In this document: positions 1-6,680 of the stretch, piece after piece
Layout: each line of letters begins with the position of its first letter
Numbering within the stretch: position 1 is the stretch's first letter
Source of the DNA: Vulcanimicrobiota bacterium
Lineage (GTDB): Bacteria; Vulcanimicrobiota; Vulcanimicrobiia; Vulcanimicrobiales; Vulcanimicrobiaceae
DNA length: 7,227 nucleotides
Reading direction: 5' to 3'
Assembly: GCA_003133185.1 (NCBI GenBank)
Contig: PKWF01000164.1
Span: 1 to 7,227, forward strand
The notes under the pieces: generated by a model
Database searches by the model: none
What the model saw: the letters and a program-made list of their open reading frames with translations, nothing else
What the model was told of the DNA's origin: nothing
Position numbers and translations under genes: made by a program

Positions 1-13
1 CAGGACGCATCGC

Positions 14-37
14 GAGTCAATCCTATGAGTCAATCCT
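14..37. repeat. Tandem direct repeat, period 13 bp
   Basis: The 11-mer GAGTCAATCCT occurs at 14-24 and again at 27-37, so the copies sit 13 bp apart. A further GAGT follows at 38-41, but the rest of that possible third copy does not match. On the minus strand the repeat reads AGGATTGACTC twice, beginning 15 bases after the stop codon of the four-module glycosyltransferase gene. It could be a small duplication, a protein-binding site for whatever lies to the left, or part of a longer array cut by the window edge. No function can be assigned. Confidence 0.6.
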
Positions 38-51
38 GAGTTCGATCGGCG

Positions 52-3000
52 TCACTGCCCAGGCTCGAAGATGTACACGTCCCACATCATCCTCGTTGGG
101 AATGGATGCTGCTCGACGACCCGCTGCGCGGGACTCTGCGCCCAGCCAGCCTCTTCGAACCGGTCGTTCCACCAAGGACGGTCGCGCACCGTGATGTGCG
201 ACAAGTCGCGATCGCGACCGTTTTGCCGCGAGATTGTCGCGAAGAGGGCTCCCCGAACCCAATGTCGCGCACGCGCCAGAAAACTGTCGATCTGTTCGAG
301 TGCGAGGCCCTCTAAAAGCGACATTGCAACGAGGACGTCCACGCTACGATCGGCATAAGCCCCGGCATCGATCGTGGCAAGCTCAAGAAAGGGCTTTGCC
401 CCGGGATGCGCATTCGCAATGGCCCACGGGCTGTGGTCGAAACCCCTCGCGTCGAGCCCGCGCTCTCGGAGTGCTTGCACGAGAAAACCCTTCGCGCAAC
501 CGGCATCCAGGTACACGTATGCGTCGGCGAAGGTCCCCTTAAGCAGGTCGGCTGTTTCCTCGAAGATCCCGCGGAACGACGCCCACGAGTATCCGCGGTC
601 CCAGTTGCTCTTCAACCCACGTTCGAAGTAGTCGGCGTCGTACCACTCGCCCGGAATCGGGATCGCAGGAGCCTGCGTTTGCCGAACGAGCGGTGTTTGT
701 TGCCGGTAGGCGGCGCGACTCTGCGCCGTCTCGCGCTCTGGGACTCTCGCGGACCCCGATCTTGGGTGAAGCTGCTTAAGTTCAGAAAGGCGCAACCTGG
801 CGGCTTCTCCTACTGCGTCAAGAGAATATTTCACACGGAGCGAACGAGCCGCTTCAGAGGCGAGCGCACGCGCCTGTGCGCGGTGCTCGTAGACCCAACG
901 TAAACCCTCACACGCGTGGTCGAGGTCGGGCTCCGCCCAGCACATCGAACTTCGATAAAGATAGTATGGATTGCGAACGGGCTCGATTGCGCACCGGACC
1001 ATCCAATGGCGCTTCGGATCGAGGTAGTCGACAGGGCCCCCGAATGCCGTCGCGATGATCGGCTTCCCGTGAGCTGCCGCCTCGAACAGGGGGTACCCCC
1101 ACCCTTCGCCCCGATGGAGCGAGACGTAACAGTCGCCGCGCGTGTGTAATGCCCGCAGCAGGCGCTCGTCAAAGAACTCGCAATGCGGGATCACACGGGC
1201 AGAGGAGTGCGTCTGAGCTCTGGCGTTTTCAAGCGTCCGGCGCATGTCGTCGGCGGCGCCAGCGCCCGTTTTCAGTAAGAGCACCGGACCTGTGCCGTCG
1301 GAGAATGCGCGGAAAAATGCCTCAATGAGCCCTTGGGGATTCTTACGGTCCTGCCACTCAAAGATGCTGTAGAACACAAAGTCCGTGGGCTCTACTCGTA
1401 AGGTGCTTTTATCGTCGGCGCCACCGTCCCCGCACGGAGCGGGCAGCGCGTGCGGCAAGCAGAATGGGGTCCTTCCCAAATCGCGCGCAAAGATTTCAAC
1501 ATTGAACGTACATGGGAGCCAAACGTCAATGGCATGCGTAAGCGGATTCCGCCACATGGGCGGCATGCTGTCTGCTTCCCATACCGTCATTGCGATGACG
1601 TTTCTTTCCCGGTAAGCGGAGCGCGCCCAAAACGACGGTACGCCATGAAACAGATTGAAGTCGGCGTCGGGGTCGTGGCCGATCAAAGTGTTGATAAAGT
1701 CATCCTCGACGTTATGAGGTGGCCTGCCGGTGTCAATTACGCGGACGCGCACTCCCGCGGCATGCAGGGCGCGAACGTAGGCCCGTGCCGCTTGGCCGTA
1801 GCCGCTGGCTTGAAATAGCTCCCCGTAATAGTTTAGCGTAATCGCATGATCGCGTGTGGCTAGCACGGGGAGTGGTACCGAAAAAGCGGGTTCGGCTAGC
1901 ACCGCGCTAACACGTCCAGCGACTTCCTCGCCGGTCAACGTCTTGAGGCACTCCAAGTGATACTCGCAATCACGCCGCCCCCACGTCGCCTTTCTGCACG
2001 CTGGCTCACACGGTAATCCCTTCGTGATCGGGATCATGAAAGGCGATCGCATGCACTCACGCTCGGGGCTTGTGATTCCGAAGATGCCGAATGTCGGTAT
2101 TCCGAGGGCAACGCCCAGGTGCATAAGACCGGAATCGATCGAGATTAGCGCCGAGCACTGAGAGATCAAGGCGGCTGTGTCAAGGAGATCAAGCTTACCG
2201 ACGAAATTGCGTGCGCGCTCGGGCCACACGAAGGGGTCCGCGAAATACGTAGCGCCGTTATCTAGGTCCGCCGACGTTCCGACTAGCGCAACGCTCTCGA
2301 AGAGTAGTGCAAGCTCGCCAAAGCCGTGCCACTTCTTCCAAGGCCAGTCTGGTTTGCACCCGGGGTGCAACGCAACCGTTCCGGGCGGCAGACCGAAGTC
2401 CCGATCCGAGCAGACCGCAAAGGGGAACGGCAACAATCCGCGCCAGCCCAGCGTTCGCGCAATGCCGTCGATGCTCGCAGTGTCTCCTTCGCGGCGCCAA
2501 CTGCTTGGAAAAGTGTAGCTTTGTCGCGCCTTCACGCAACTCGCAAGCGGCGCGCTCCAGTGCGTAAACGTCGCAACATCGTACGGTTGGCCATCGAGCG
2601 ACTGGATCTCATGAATGTCACTGCCGCGCTGGCCGCTCAATCGCACCATTAGGCGAACGATCTCGTCGGAACCCCGCAGAAGGTCGCCTGCGGCGGGATC
2701 ATCCGGCGAAAGAAGGACATCGACCCCAAAGCCAAGGTAATGCAAAGTCCGAACGAGCGGCGTGATTCGGAGGATATCACCGATGCCAGAGGCGGCCGTC
2801 ACTAGAGCTGTGCCCGCCGGCGGTTCGGCGGCCATGGGCATGCCGTTTTCGCCCCCGAAGGCGCCGCGCCACTCACGCCCAACCATAGACCGAACGGTCT
2901 CAAAGGAAACCGGTGTGAAACGTCCGCTATTTACGCGCTTTGGCGAGGTGTTCGCCGGGTGTATTCTTGCGACAAAAAAACGATTGTCGCCAAGAACACC

Positions 3001-3525
3001 GACCCGCGCGCCTCGGGCGGAAAAGATAAAGCGCGTGTCCTCCCCGACTCTCGCGTCCGCGAACTGATGGTGCTCCCAGAGGGACTTCCGGTAGCAGAGC
3101 GTCGCTCCGCAGACCCATGGCCGACCGCTTGCTGGGTACACGTACTCGAATGCTAATTCCTTGGAGGCGTCAACAAAGAATACGCGGTTGAGGCCGCATA
3201 CATCGAACTGACCAGATTCCAAGGCGCCGACCTGATAGCGAAGCCGCCACGGCGCGTACCAGTCGTCATCGTCCCAGTGCAGGATGATGTCACCGTCAGC
3301 AGCATCGCAGGCGACGTTGCGTTTACTCCCCAGCGATTCGTGCGATTTCCGCCTAATGTAGCGAATCTGCGGGTGCACGGGGACGAGATCTTCGACATCG
3401 CAGGCTCCGTCATCGACGATCAGGAGCTGCTTCTCAGGGTAGTCTTGAGCTAGGAACATGCGGATGGCGGCCGGTATGAAGGCGCGCCGGTCAGCCGTGG
3501 GCATGATACATGTGACGAGAGTCAT
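52..3525 (-). CDS. Four-module GT2-GT9-GT4-methyltransferase fusion
   Basis: This is a very large multifunctional glycan-modifying enzyme. Numbering is from the longest possible start at 3618 (1188 residues). Residues 32-240 resemble a GT2 transferase: IVDDG at 67-71, WDDDDW at 115-120 for metal and nucleotide-sugar binding, and ED at 193-194. Residues 268-575 resemble GT9 heptosyltransferases: SGIGD at 277-281, HPGCKPDWPWKKWHGF from 418, DSGLMH at 495-500, and a cysteine group at 537, 541, 551 and 557. Residues 592-945 resemble GT4: SGYGQAAR at 605-612, RKNP near 758, and an E-x7-E pair at E838 and E846. Residues 990-1188 resemble a class I methyltransferase: DAGCAKG at 1038-1044 and acidic D1061. 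Linkers near 241-267, 576-591 and 946-989 are rich in Ala, Pro, Gln and Arg. No signal peptide or membrane segment is seen, so it probably works in the cytoplasm. I prefer Met32 (3525) because the GT2 fold begins there (MTLVTCIMPT); neither start has a good Shine-Dalgarno. Module types are fairly sure, but donors, acceptors and the methylated group are unknown. Confidence 0.92.
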   Translation of the reverse strand: MTLVTCIMPTADRRAFIPAAIRMFLAQDYPEKQLLIVDDGACDVEDLVPVHPQIRYIRRKSHESLGSKRNVACDAADGDIILHWDDDDWYAPWRLRYQVGALESGQFDVCGLNRVFFVDASKELAFEYVYPASGRPWVCGATLCYRKSLWEHHQFADARVGEDTRFIFSARGARVGVLGDNRFFVARIHPANTSPKRVNSGRFTPVSFETVRSMVGREWRGAFGGENGMPMAAEPPAGTALVTAASGIGDILRITPLVRTLHYLGFGVDVLLSPDDPAAGDLLRGSDEIVRLMVRLSGQRGSDIHEIQSLDGQPYDVATFTHWSAPLASCVKARQSYTFPSSWRREGDTASIDGIARTLGWRGLLPFPFAVCSDRDFGLPPGTVALHPGCKPDWPWKKWHGFGELALLFESVALVGTSADLDNGATYFADPFVWPERARNFVGKLDLLDTAALISQCSALISIDSGLMHLGVALGIPTFGIFGITSPERECMRSPFMIPITKGLPCEPACRKATWGRRDCEYHLECLKTLTGEEVAGRVSAVLAEPAFSVPLPVLATRDHAITLNYYGELFQASGYGQAARAYVRALHAAGVRVRVIDTGRPPHNVEDDFINTLIGHDPDADFNLFHGVPSFWARSAYRERNVIAMTVWEADSMPPMWRNPLTHAIDVWLPCTFNVEIFARDLGRTPFCLPHALPAPCGDGGADDKSTLRVEPTDFVFYSIFEWQDRKNPQGLIEAFFRAFSDGTGPVLLLKTGAGAADDMRRTLENARAQTHSSARVIPHCEFFDERLLRALHTRGDCYVSLHRGEGWGYPLFEAAAHGKPIIATAFGGPVDYLDPKRHWMVRCAIEPVRNPYYLYRSSMCWAEPDLDHACEGLRWVYEHRAQARALASEAARSLRVKYSLDAVGEAARLRLSELKQLHPRSGSARVPERETAQSRAAYRQQTPLVRQTQAPAIPIPGEWYDADYFERGLKSNWDRGYSWASFRGIFEETADLLKGTFADAYVYLDAGCAKGFLVQALRERGLDARGFDHSPWAIANAHPGAKPFLELATIDAGAYADRSVDVLVAMSLLEGLALEQIDSFLARARHWVRGALFATISRQNGRDRDLSHITVRDRPWWNDRFEEAGWAQSPAQRVVEQHPFPTRMMWDVYIFEPGQ

Positions 3526-3816
3526 GCTACGATGCTGCCTGATGTCGGCAATGAAACCTCCGGCCTGCTGAGACCACTGCGACGTACGCCGAATGCGTAC
3601 GAAAACGCCTTCGACCATCTCGGGGCTGAGTCGGTACAGTGCGGAGCGGAACCGAAGAGTCTGAAGCGCGAGACCGTCGAAACGAAAGCCGCACGATCAA
3701 AGGCGTTGCGCTCGCAGAGTTCAGTGCCCCGTGCCGGTAAATACGACGTCGCATTGGTCAAATGCGCACACCTCGCAGCTTTCGGTTGTCGAGATTGACG
3801 CGACTCGTGGTAAAAA

Positions 3817-3844
3817 ACGAACGTTCGTCATCCGTCATCATGAT
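3817..3844. promoter_or_regulatory. Palindrome plus tandem heptamer, possible operator
   Basis: ACGAACGTTCGT at 3817-3828 is a perfect 12-bp palindrome. It overlaps two abutting copies of CGTCATC at 3826-3832 and 3833-3839, and ATCATGAT at 3837-3844 is another 8-bp palindrome. An A tract (3812-3817) lies immediately before. Dense symmetric and directly repeated half-sites in the middle of a divergent intergenic region are what a dimeric or tandem-binding regulator site looks like. The weak plus-strand promoter candidate would place the transcription start inside the palindrome. No known regulator motif is recognised, and chance is possible for each element taken alone. Confidence 0.3.
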
Positions 3845-4047
3845 TGCTCCCGCGCGTTGAGCGCCGAAGGCTGCGCGGAGCCGAAAGAGTAGACGAATCT
3901 TGGCATGCTCCGACGAGGTCCCTCTTGGGCTGGTTCGGAAGGGGCGCGGAGAGCTGCCCAACAAAGATGAGCGACCGCCAGGTTAGTTGTCGACGGCTTC
4001 AGCGCAGGGGCGATGGCCCGTTTGGCAGTATCCTGGGATTACGGAGC

Positions 4048-4055
4048 GGGGGAGG
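4048..4055 (+). promoter_or_regulatory. Strong Shine-Dalgarno for the lipoprotein gene
   Basis: GGGGGAGG ends 5 bases before the ATG at 4061, the optimal spacing. It decides the start: an in-frame ATG at 4013 would add 16 residues in front of the signal peptide and has no comparable site. Confidence 0.85.
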
Positions 4056-4060
4056 TTGCT

Positions 4061-5053
4061 ATGAGAAGTGATCGGGCGTCAGGCGTCGCCGCCGTAATTG
4101 CGGCGGTCGTCGTTGTTTTTGTCAGTGGTTGTGCCGGCGTGCAGTCGCCGGTCGGGGCAATGGCTCCCCCGCAAGGGGGCGCGAGGACTCCTGCCTTACG
4201 TGGCAAGGTGAGGGCAAGATCTAGTTCGCACGGGGACCTCCTGTACATTGGCAGTCAGGAGTACGGCGTCTTCGTCCTGAGCTATCCGCAGGGGCAGATC
4301 GTAACGCAGTTCGAGGCGCCAAACGATGGAGTGGTCTTCGGCATGTGTTCCGACCAAAGCGGTGACGTGTTCGTGTTGACAGGGGGCACGCCTGGCTACA
4401 TCTACGAGTACGCGCATGGAGGCGCGAGCCCGATCGCGACGCTCCAGGATGGGTACGATTTGCCCTTGGCGTGCGCCGTCGATCCGACGACCGGCAATCT
4501 GGCGGTAGTGAACAACGACGTCGGTACCGTCGCGATCTTCCCGGACGCTCAAGACCCACCGATCTACTACAACGACCCCAACATGCACAAGTTCGATTAC
4601 TGCGCCTATGATGACAGCGGGGATCTGTTTGTTGACGGATTCAAGACTGGCTCGGGAAACATCGCGATGCTCGCCGAGCTTCCATACGGCAGTAGTTCGT
4701 TCACCGACATTACCCCGAGCGAGAAGCTGGGGGCGCCGGGATCAATGCAGTGGCTGGGGACGTATCTGGCGGTAGGTAGCTCCAAGCAGGTCGTGTGGCA
4801 CATAGAGATCTCGGGCTCGTCGGGCATGATCGTCGGCAAAACGAACCATAAACGCCTGAAGAACCCGTGGACGATCGATGGGAAGCAGTTGATCTCCGTG
4901 TACGGAAACAGGGAGGCCCGCAGCGGCCCATTCAAGGTCGCCTATTGGGCGTACCCAAAGGGCGGAGCGCCTACGCAGCTTTTCAATCTTTTCGGTTCGA
5001 ACAGTAGCCTTGACGGGGTCGCGGTGAGTCTCGTCTCGGAAAGTAGGCGCTAA
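4061..5053 (+). CDS. Beta-propeller-like (NHL-type) lipoprotein
   Basis: This is a 330-residue predicted lipoprotein of unknown function. Residues 1-23 form a short charged start (MRSDR), a hydrophobic run of Ala and Val, and a lipobox V-S-G-C with the lipidated cysteine at 24; export and membrane anchoring follow from that. A low-complexity Pro/Gly/Arg linker (25-57) leads to a domain of repeated short strands typical of propeller blades: LLYIGSQEYGVFVLSYPQG (60-78), the CSDQSGDVFVLTGG segment (96-109), YEYAHGG (115-121), CAVDPTTGNLAVV (138-150), CAYDDSGDLFVDG (181-193), AELPYG (205-210) and AYWAYPKGG (294-302). These resemble the blades of NHL or SMP-30-like proteins, but no catalytic residues are evident. 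I recall many close paralogs in Candidatus Eremiobacterota, annotated only as hypothetical or NHL proteins. The gene stands alone, diverges from the glycosyltransferase gene, and converges on the beta-helix gene with 14 bp between stop codons. A ligand-binding or scaffold role at the surface is inference. Confidence 0.9.
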   Translation: MRSDRASGVAAVIAAVVVVFVSGCAGVQSPVGAMAPPQGGARTPALRGKVRARSSSHGDLLYIGSQEYGVFVLSYPQGQIVTQFEAPNDGVVFGMCSDQSGDVFVLTGGTPGYIYEYAHGGASPIATLQDGYDLPLACAVDPTTGNLAVVNNDVGTVAIFPDAQDPPIYYNDPNMHKFDYCAYDDSGDLFVDGFKTGSGNIAMLAELPYGSSSFTDITPSEKLGAPGSMQWLGTYLAVGSSKQVVWHIEISGSSGMIVGKTNHKRLKNPWTIDGKQLISVYGNREARSGPFKVAYWAYPKGGAPTQLFNLFGSNSSLDGVAVSLVSESRR

Positions 5054-5061
5054 CCTTTCCG
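5037..5061. terminator. Hairpin at convergent gene ends
   Basis: CGGAAAG (5037-5043) pairs perfectly with CTTTCCG (5055-5061) across an 11-base loop. Inside the loop TAG (5044-5046) can pair with CTA (5050-5052), extending the stem past a 2-base bulge. The hairpin overlaps the last codons and TAA stop of the plus-strand lipoprotein gene and begins 6 bases after the stop of the minus-strand beta-helix gene, so it is placed to serve both. Neither strand has a T tract after the stem, so a classical intrinsic terminator is not shown. A competing stem could form between 5043-5049 and 5064-5071. Confidence 0.4.
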
Positions 5062-5067
5062 GACGCC

Positions 5068-6678
5068 CTACTGGCCAACCGCGAGAACGGTCGTGCCCGG
5101 AAGACTGAACGCGATGAACGCCGCTTCGCCAGGAGCGAGCGTAAAGCCGCCGTGGCCTATGCCCGTTAGGTGACCGTCGATGGTGACCAACGGCGTGTCG
5201 CCCCAAACATAGAACGCAATGGGGCCGTAATAACCCAAAGTAGTGTTCGTAAAGGTCGTTGCGAGCGCTGGAGTTGGAAGGACTTCGGCCTGGTCGTTGT
5301 AGCCAGCGCAATCCGTTACCTCGACGCCCGCACCGCGCGCCACTGTTACGGCCTCCAGGAGGTTCCCCGTAAGGTCGCAATCGCGCACCGAGATATCGCT
5401 CGCATTGCGGCCGACCGCAATCCCATACTCCTGCGTGGCAGGGAGCCACGCTTTGCCTGCACCGAGGCCATAGACCGAGTTGGTACAGCCAGCGCCCACG
5501 ATGCGCACGCCCGACACCATCCCCGTGCCGGTGATGGCGATCGCGATGCCGGCCATCTCGCTGGGGGGGCTCATGGGTTCAACGCCGTTGCACGAATAGT
5601 ATCCGCCCAATACCTCGACATTCGACGCGCCTTCGATTTGTAAGCCCGGCCCGTTCCACGCACATGAGTAGCAGGAAACCAAGCGCACCTGATCCACAGA
5701 GCCGCTTCCCTGGTCGATGTAGATGCCGGCGCCCGGATAGTCAGTGGCGACATCGGCGGTTGGCCCGACATCGCAGCCCACGAATTCCACATCCGTAACC
5801 GTGCCAGAAAGCAGCGGCTCGATGGCAACGGCCGCGCCGCGGAGAATGTTACTGCTGTCGGCGTAGACGTTGAGATTCCGGAAGTACAGCTTTCTCGCGC
5901 TCGTGCCGGCTGAGGACGGCTGAATCACAACCCCCTGCTCGAAAGCTTCGATGCGCGTGGCAACCACACGGACATCCTCCGCGGCCTGAATGAGAATGCC
6001 AACCCCCGAAGTAGGCGCGGGGGGCGAGTTCTCGGCCTCCGTTATGAAGGTGCAGAAGGCTATGTAGACTCCTTTAGCAGTGCTCCCCGACAGCAGGCCG
6101 AGCGTGACGGCACGGCCAGTGTCTGGCCCGTCGGCCGTGTAGTTGATCCTGCACTGCAACATGCTGCACTGCGCGGTGTCGCCGAACACGACGGCACTTT
6201 GAGCGTCCGTGATTGCGACCCTCAGTAGGCGAACATTGCCCTGCGCGACGTTAATAGCACTGCTCGTGTTCTTCTTCGGGTTGTACGTTATGTGGAGGTC
6301 CTGAAACACGATTGTATCGGTCCCATCTAGGCTGGTGGTAACGTCGAAGAGATCCTCGTTGTTTTGAACGACCAATTCTGTCTTGCCGCTCGTGCCAGCA
6401 ATCGTAACCGAAATGGCGATTCCGGGGGGCGAGTCGGCCGTCCTGATCGACACGGTGCCATTGATCTTATACGCTCCATCGGGGATGAGCACGGTGCCGC
6501 CGCCCGCTGCAATCGCCGCAAGAACCGCGTCCTGTAGGGCACTCAAGTTGGTGCCGGGATTGCCGCCGGAGCCCGCGACCATACCGCCAGCGTAGGTCGC
6601 GTCCAGCGCGTTGTAGATGCCAATTGCCGACAGATCGGACTTGGAAGGCAGGCTAAATGGCGGCGAGCACGCGGCCAT
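5068..6678 (-). CDS. Right-handed beta-helix (pectate lyase-like) protein
   Basis: The 536-residue product looks like a parallel right-handed beta-helix. After a roughly 40-residue lead, residues 44-78 carry the usual entry of the pectate-lyase-3 type fold: a helix (LSALQDAVLAAIAAGGG) followed by TVLIPDGAYKI. Residues 80-465 are a long series of short strands with turns of the form V-x-V-x-x-C and G-I-x-I, including CDV (302-304), GAGIYID (316-322), YYSC (360-363), EYGIAV (417-422) and CDLTGN (434-439). Residues 480-536 form a separate beta-rich tail with GPIAFYV and FTLAPGE. Folds of this kind bind or cleave polysaccharides, often as phage tailspikes or secreted lyases, but no catalytic acid set can be assigned here. 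No signal peptide, lipobox or membrane segment is seen despite 11 cysteines, so export by a standard Sec route is not supported. The start at 6678 has an SD-like AGGGAAG 5 bases upstream, inside the end of the paralogous gene before it. The two are probably cotranscribed. Confidence 0.88.
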   Translation of the reverse strand: MAACSPPFSLPSKSDLSAIGIYNALDATYAGGMVAGSGGNPGTNLSALQDAVLAAIAAGGGTVLIPDGAYKINGTVSIRTADSPPGIAISVTIAGTSGKTELVVQNNEDLFDVTTSLDGTDTIVFQDLHITYNPKKNTSSAINVAQGNVRLLRVAITDAQSAVVFGDTAQCSMLQCRINYTADGPDTGRAVTLGLLSGSTAKGVYIAFCTFITEAENSPPAPTSGVGILIQAAEDVRVVATRIEAFEQGVVIQPSSAGTSARKLYFRNLNVYADSSNILRGAAVAIEPLLSGTVTDVEFVGCDVGPTADVATDYPGAGIYIDQGSGSVDQVRLVSCYSCAWNGPGLQIEGASNVEVLGGYYSCNGVEPMSPPSEMAGIAIAITGTGMVSGVRIVGAGCTNSVYGLGAGKAWLPATQEYGIAVGRNASDISVRDCDLTGNLLEAVTVARGAGVEVTDCAGYNDQAEVLPTPALATTFTNTTLGYYGPIAFYVWGDTPLVTIDGHLTGIGHGGFTLAPGEAAFIAFSLPGTTVLAVGQ

Positions 6679-6680
6679 GG

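Larger units (their letters stand above)
3526..4060. other. Divergent intergenic region, no gene recognised
   Basis: This stretch separates the start of the minus-strand glycosyltransferase gene from the plus-strand lipoprotein gene, so it should carry promoters for both. If the glycosyltransferase starts at 3618, the gap shrinks to about 440 bp. Short open frames on both strands overlap one another and encode Arg/Ser/Pro-rich peptides with no family resemblance, so I see no gene. No tRNA fold is evident. The notable elements are the palindrome and heptamer repeat at 3817-3844 and the ribosome binding site at 4048-4055. A very weak sigma70-like pair on the plus strand (TTGTCG at 3786-3791 and TAAAAA at 3811-3816, with 19-bp spacing) is the only promoter candidate I could find. 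Confidence 0.6.

Noticed and set aside
406..903. 165-residue open frame on the plus strand inside the glycosyltransferase gene
   Set aside because: It is antisense to the GT4 and methyltransferase modules, rich in Arg and Pro, and has no family resemblance. High GC content makes such antisense frames common.
4021..4045. Possible sigma54 promoter beginning TTGGCA
   Set aside because: The GG is not followed by GC at the required 10-base spacing, so the essential -12 element is missing.
4013..4060. Longer start for the lipoprotein at 4013
   Set aside because: It would bury the signal peptide behind 16 residues, and it skips the excellent Shine-Dalgarno that serves the ATG at 4061.
3844..4071. 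75-residue plus-strand frame just before the lipoprotein gene
   Set aside because: It overlaps the lipoprotein start in another frame, would cover its ribosome binding site, and encodes an Arg-rich peptide with no recognisable feature.
4742..5449. 235-residue minus-strand frame across the convergent gene ends
   Set aside because: It overlaps the 3' parts of two well-supported genes, including the hairpin, and its composition (Arg, Gly, His-rich) is that of an out-of-frame shadow.
6655..6678. Lipoprotein signal in the MAAC start of the complete beta-helix protein
   Set aside because: The cysteine at position 4 has no preceding hydrophobic segment or basic n-region, so it cannot be a lipobox.
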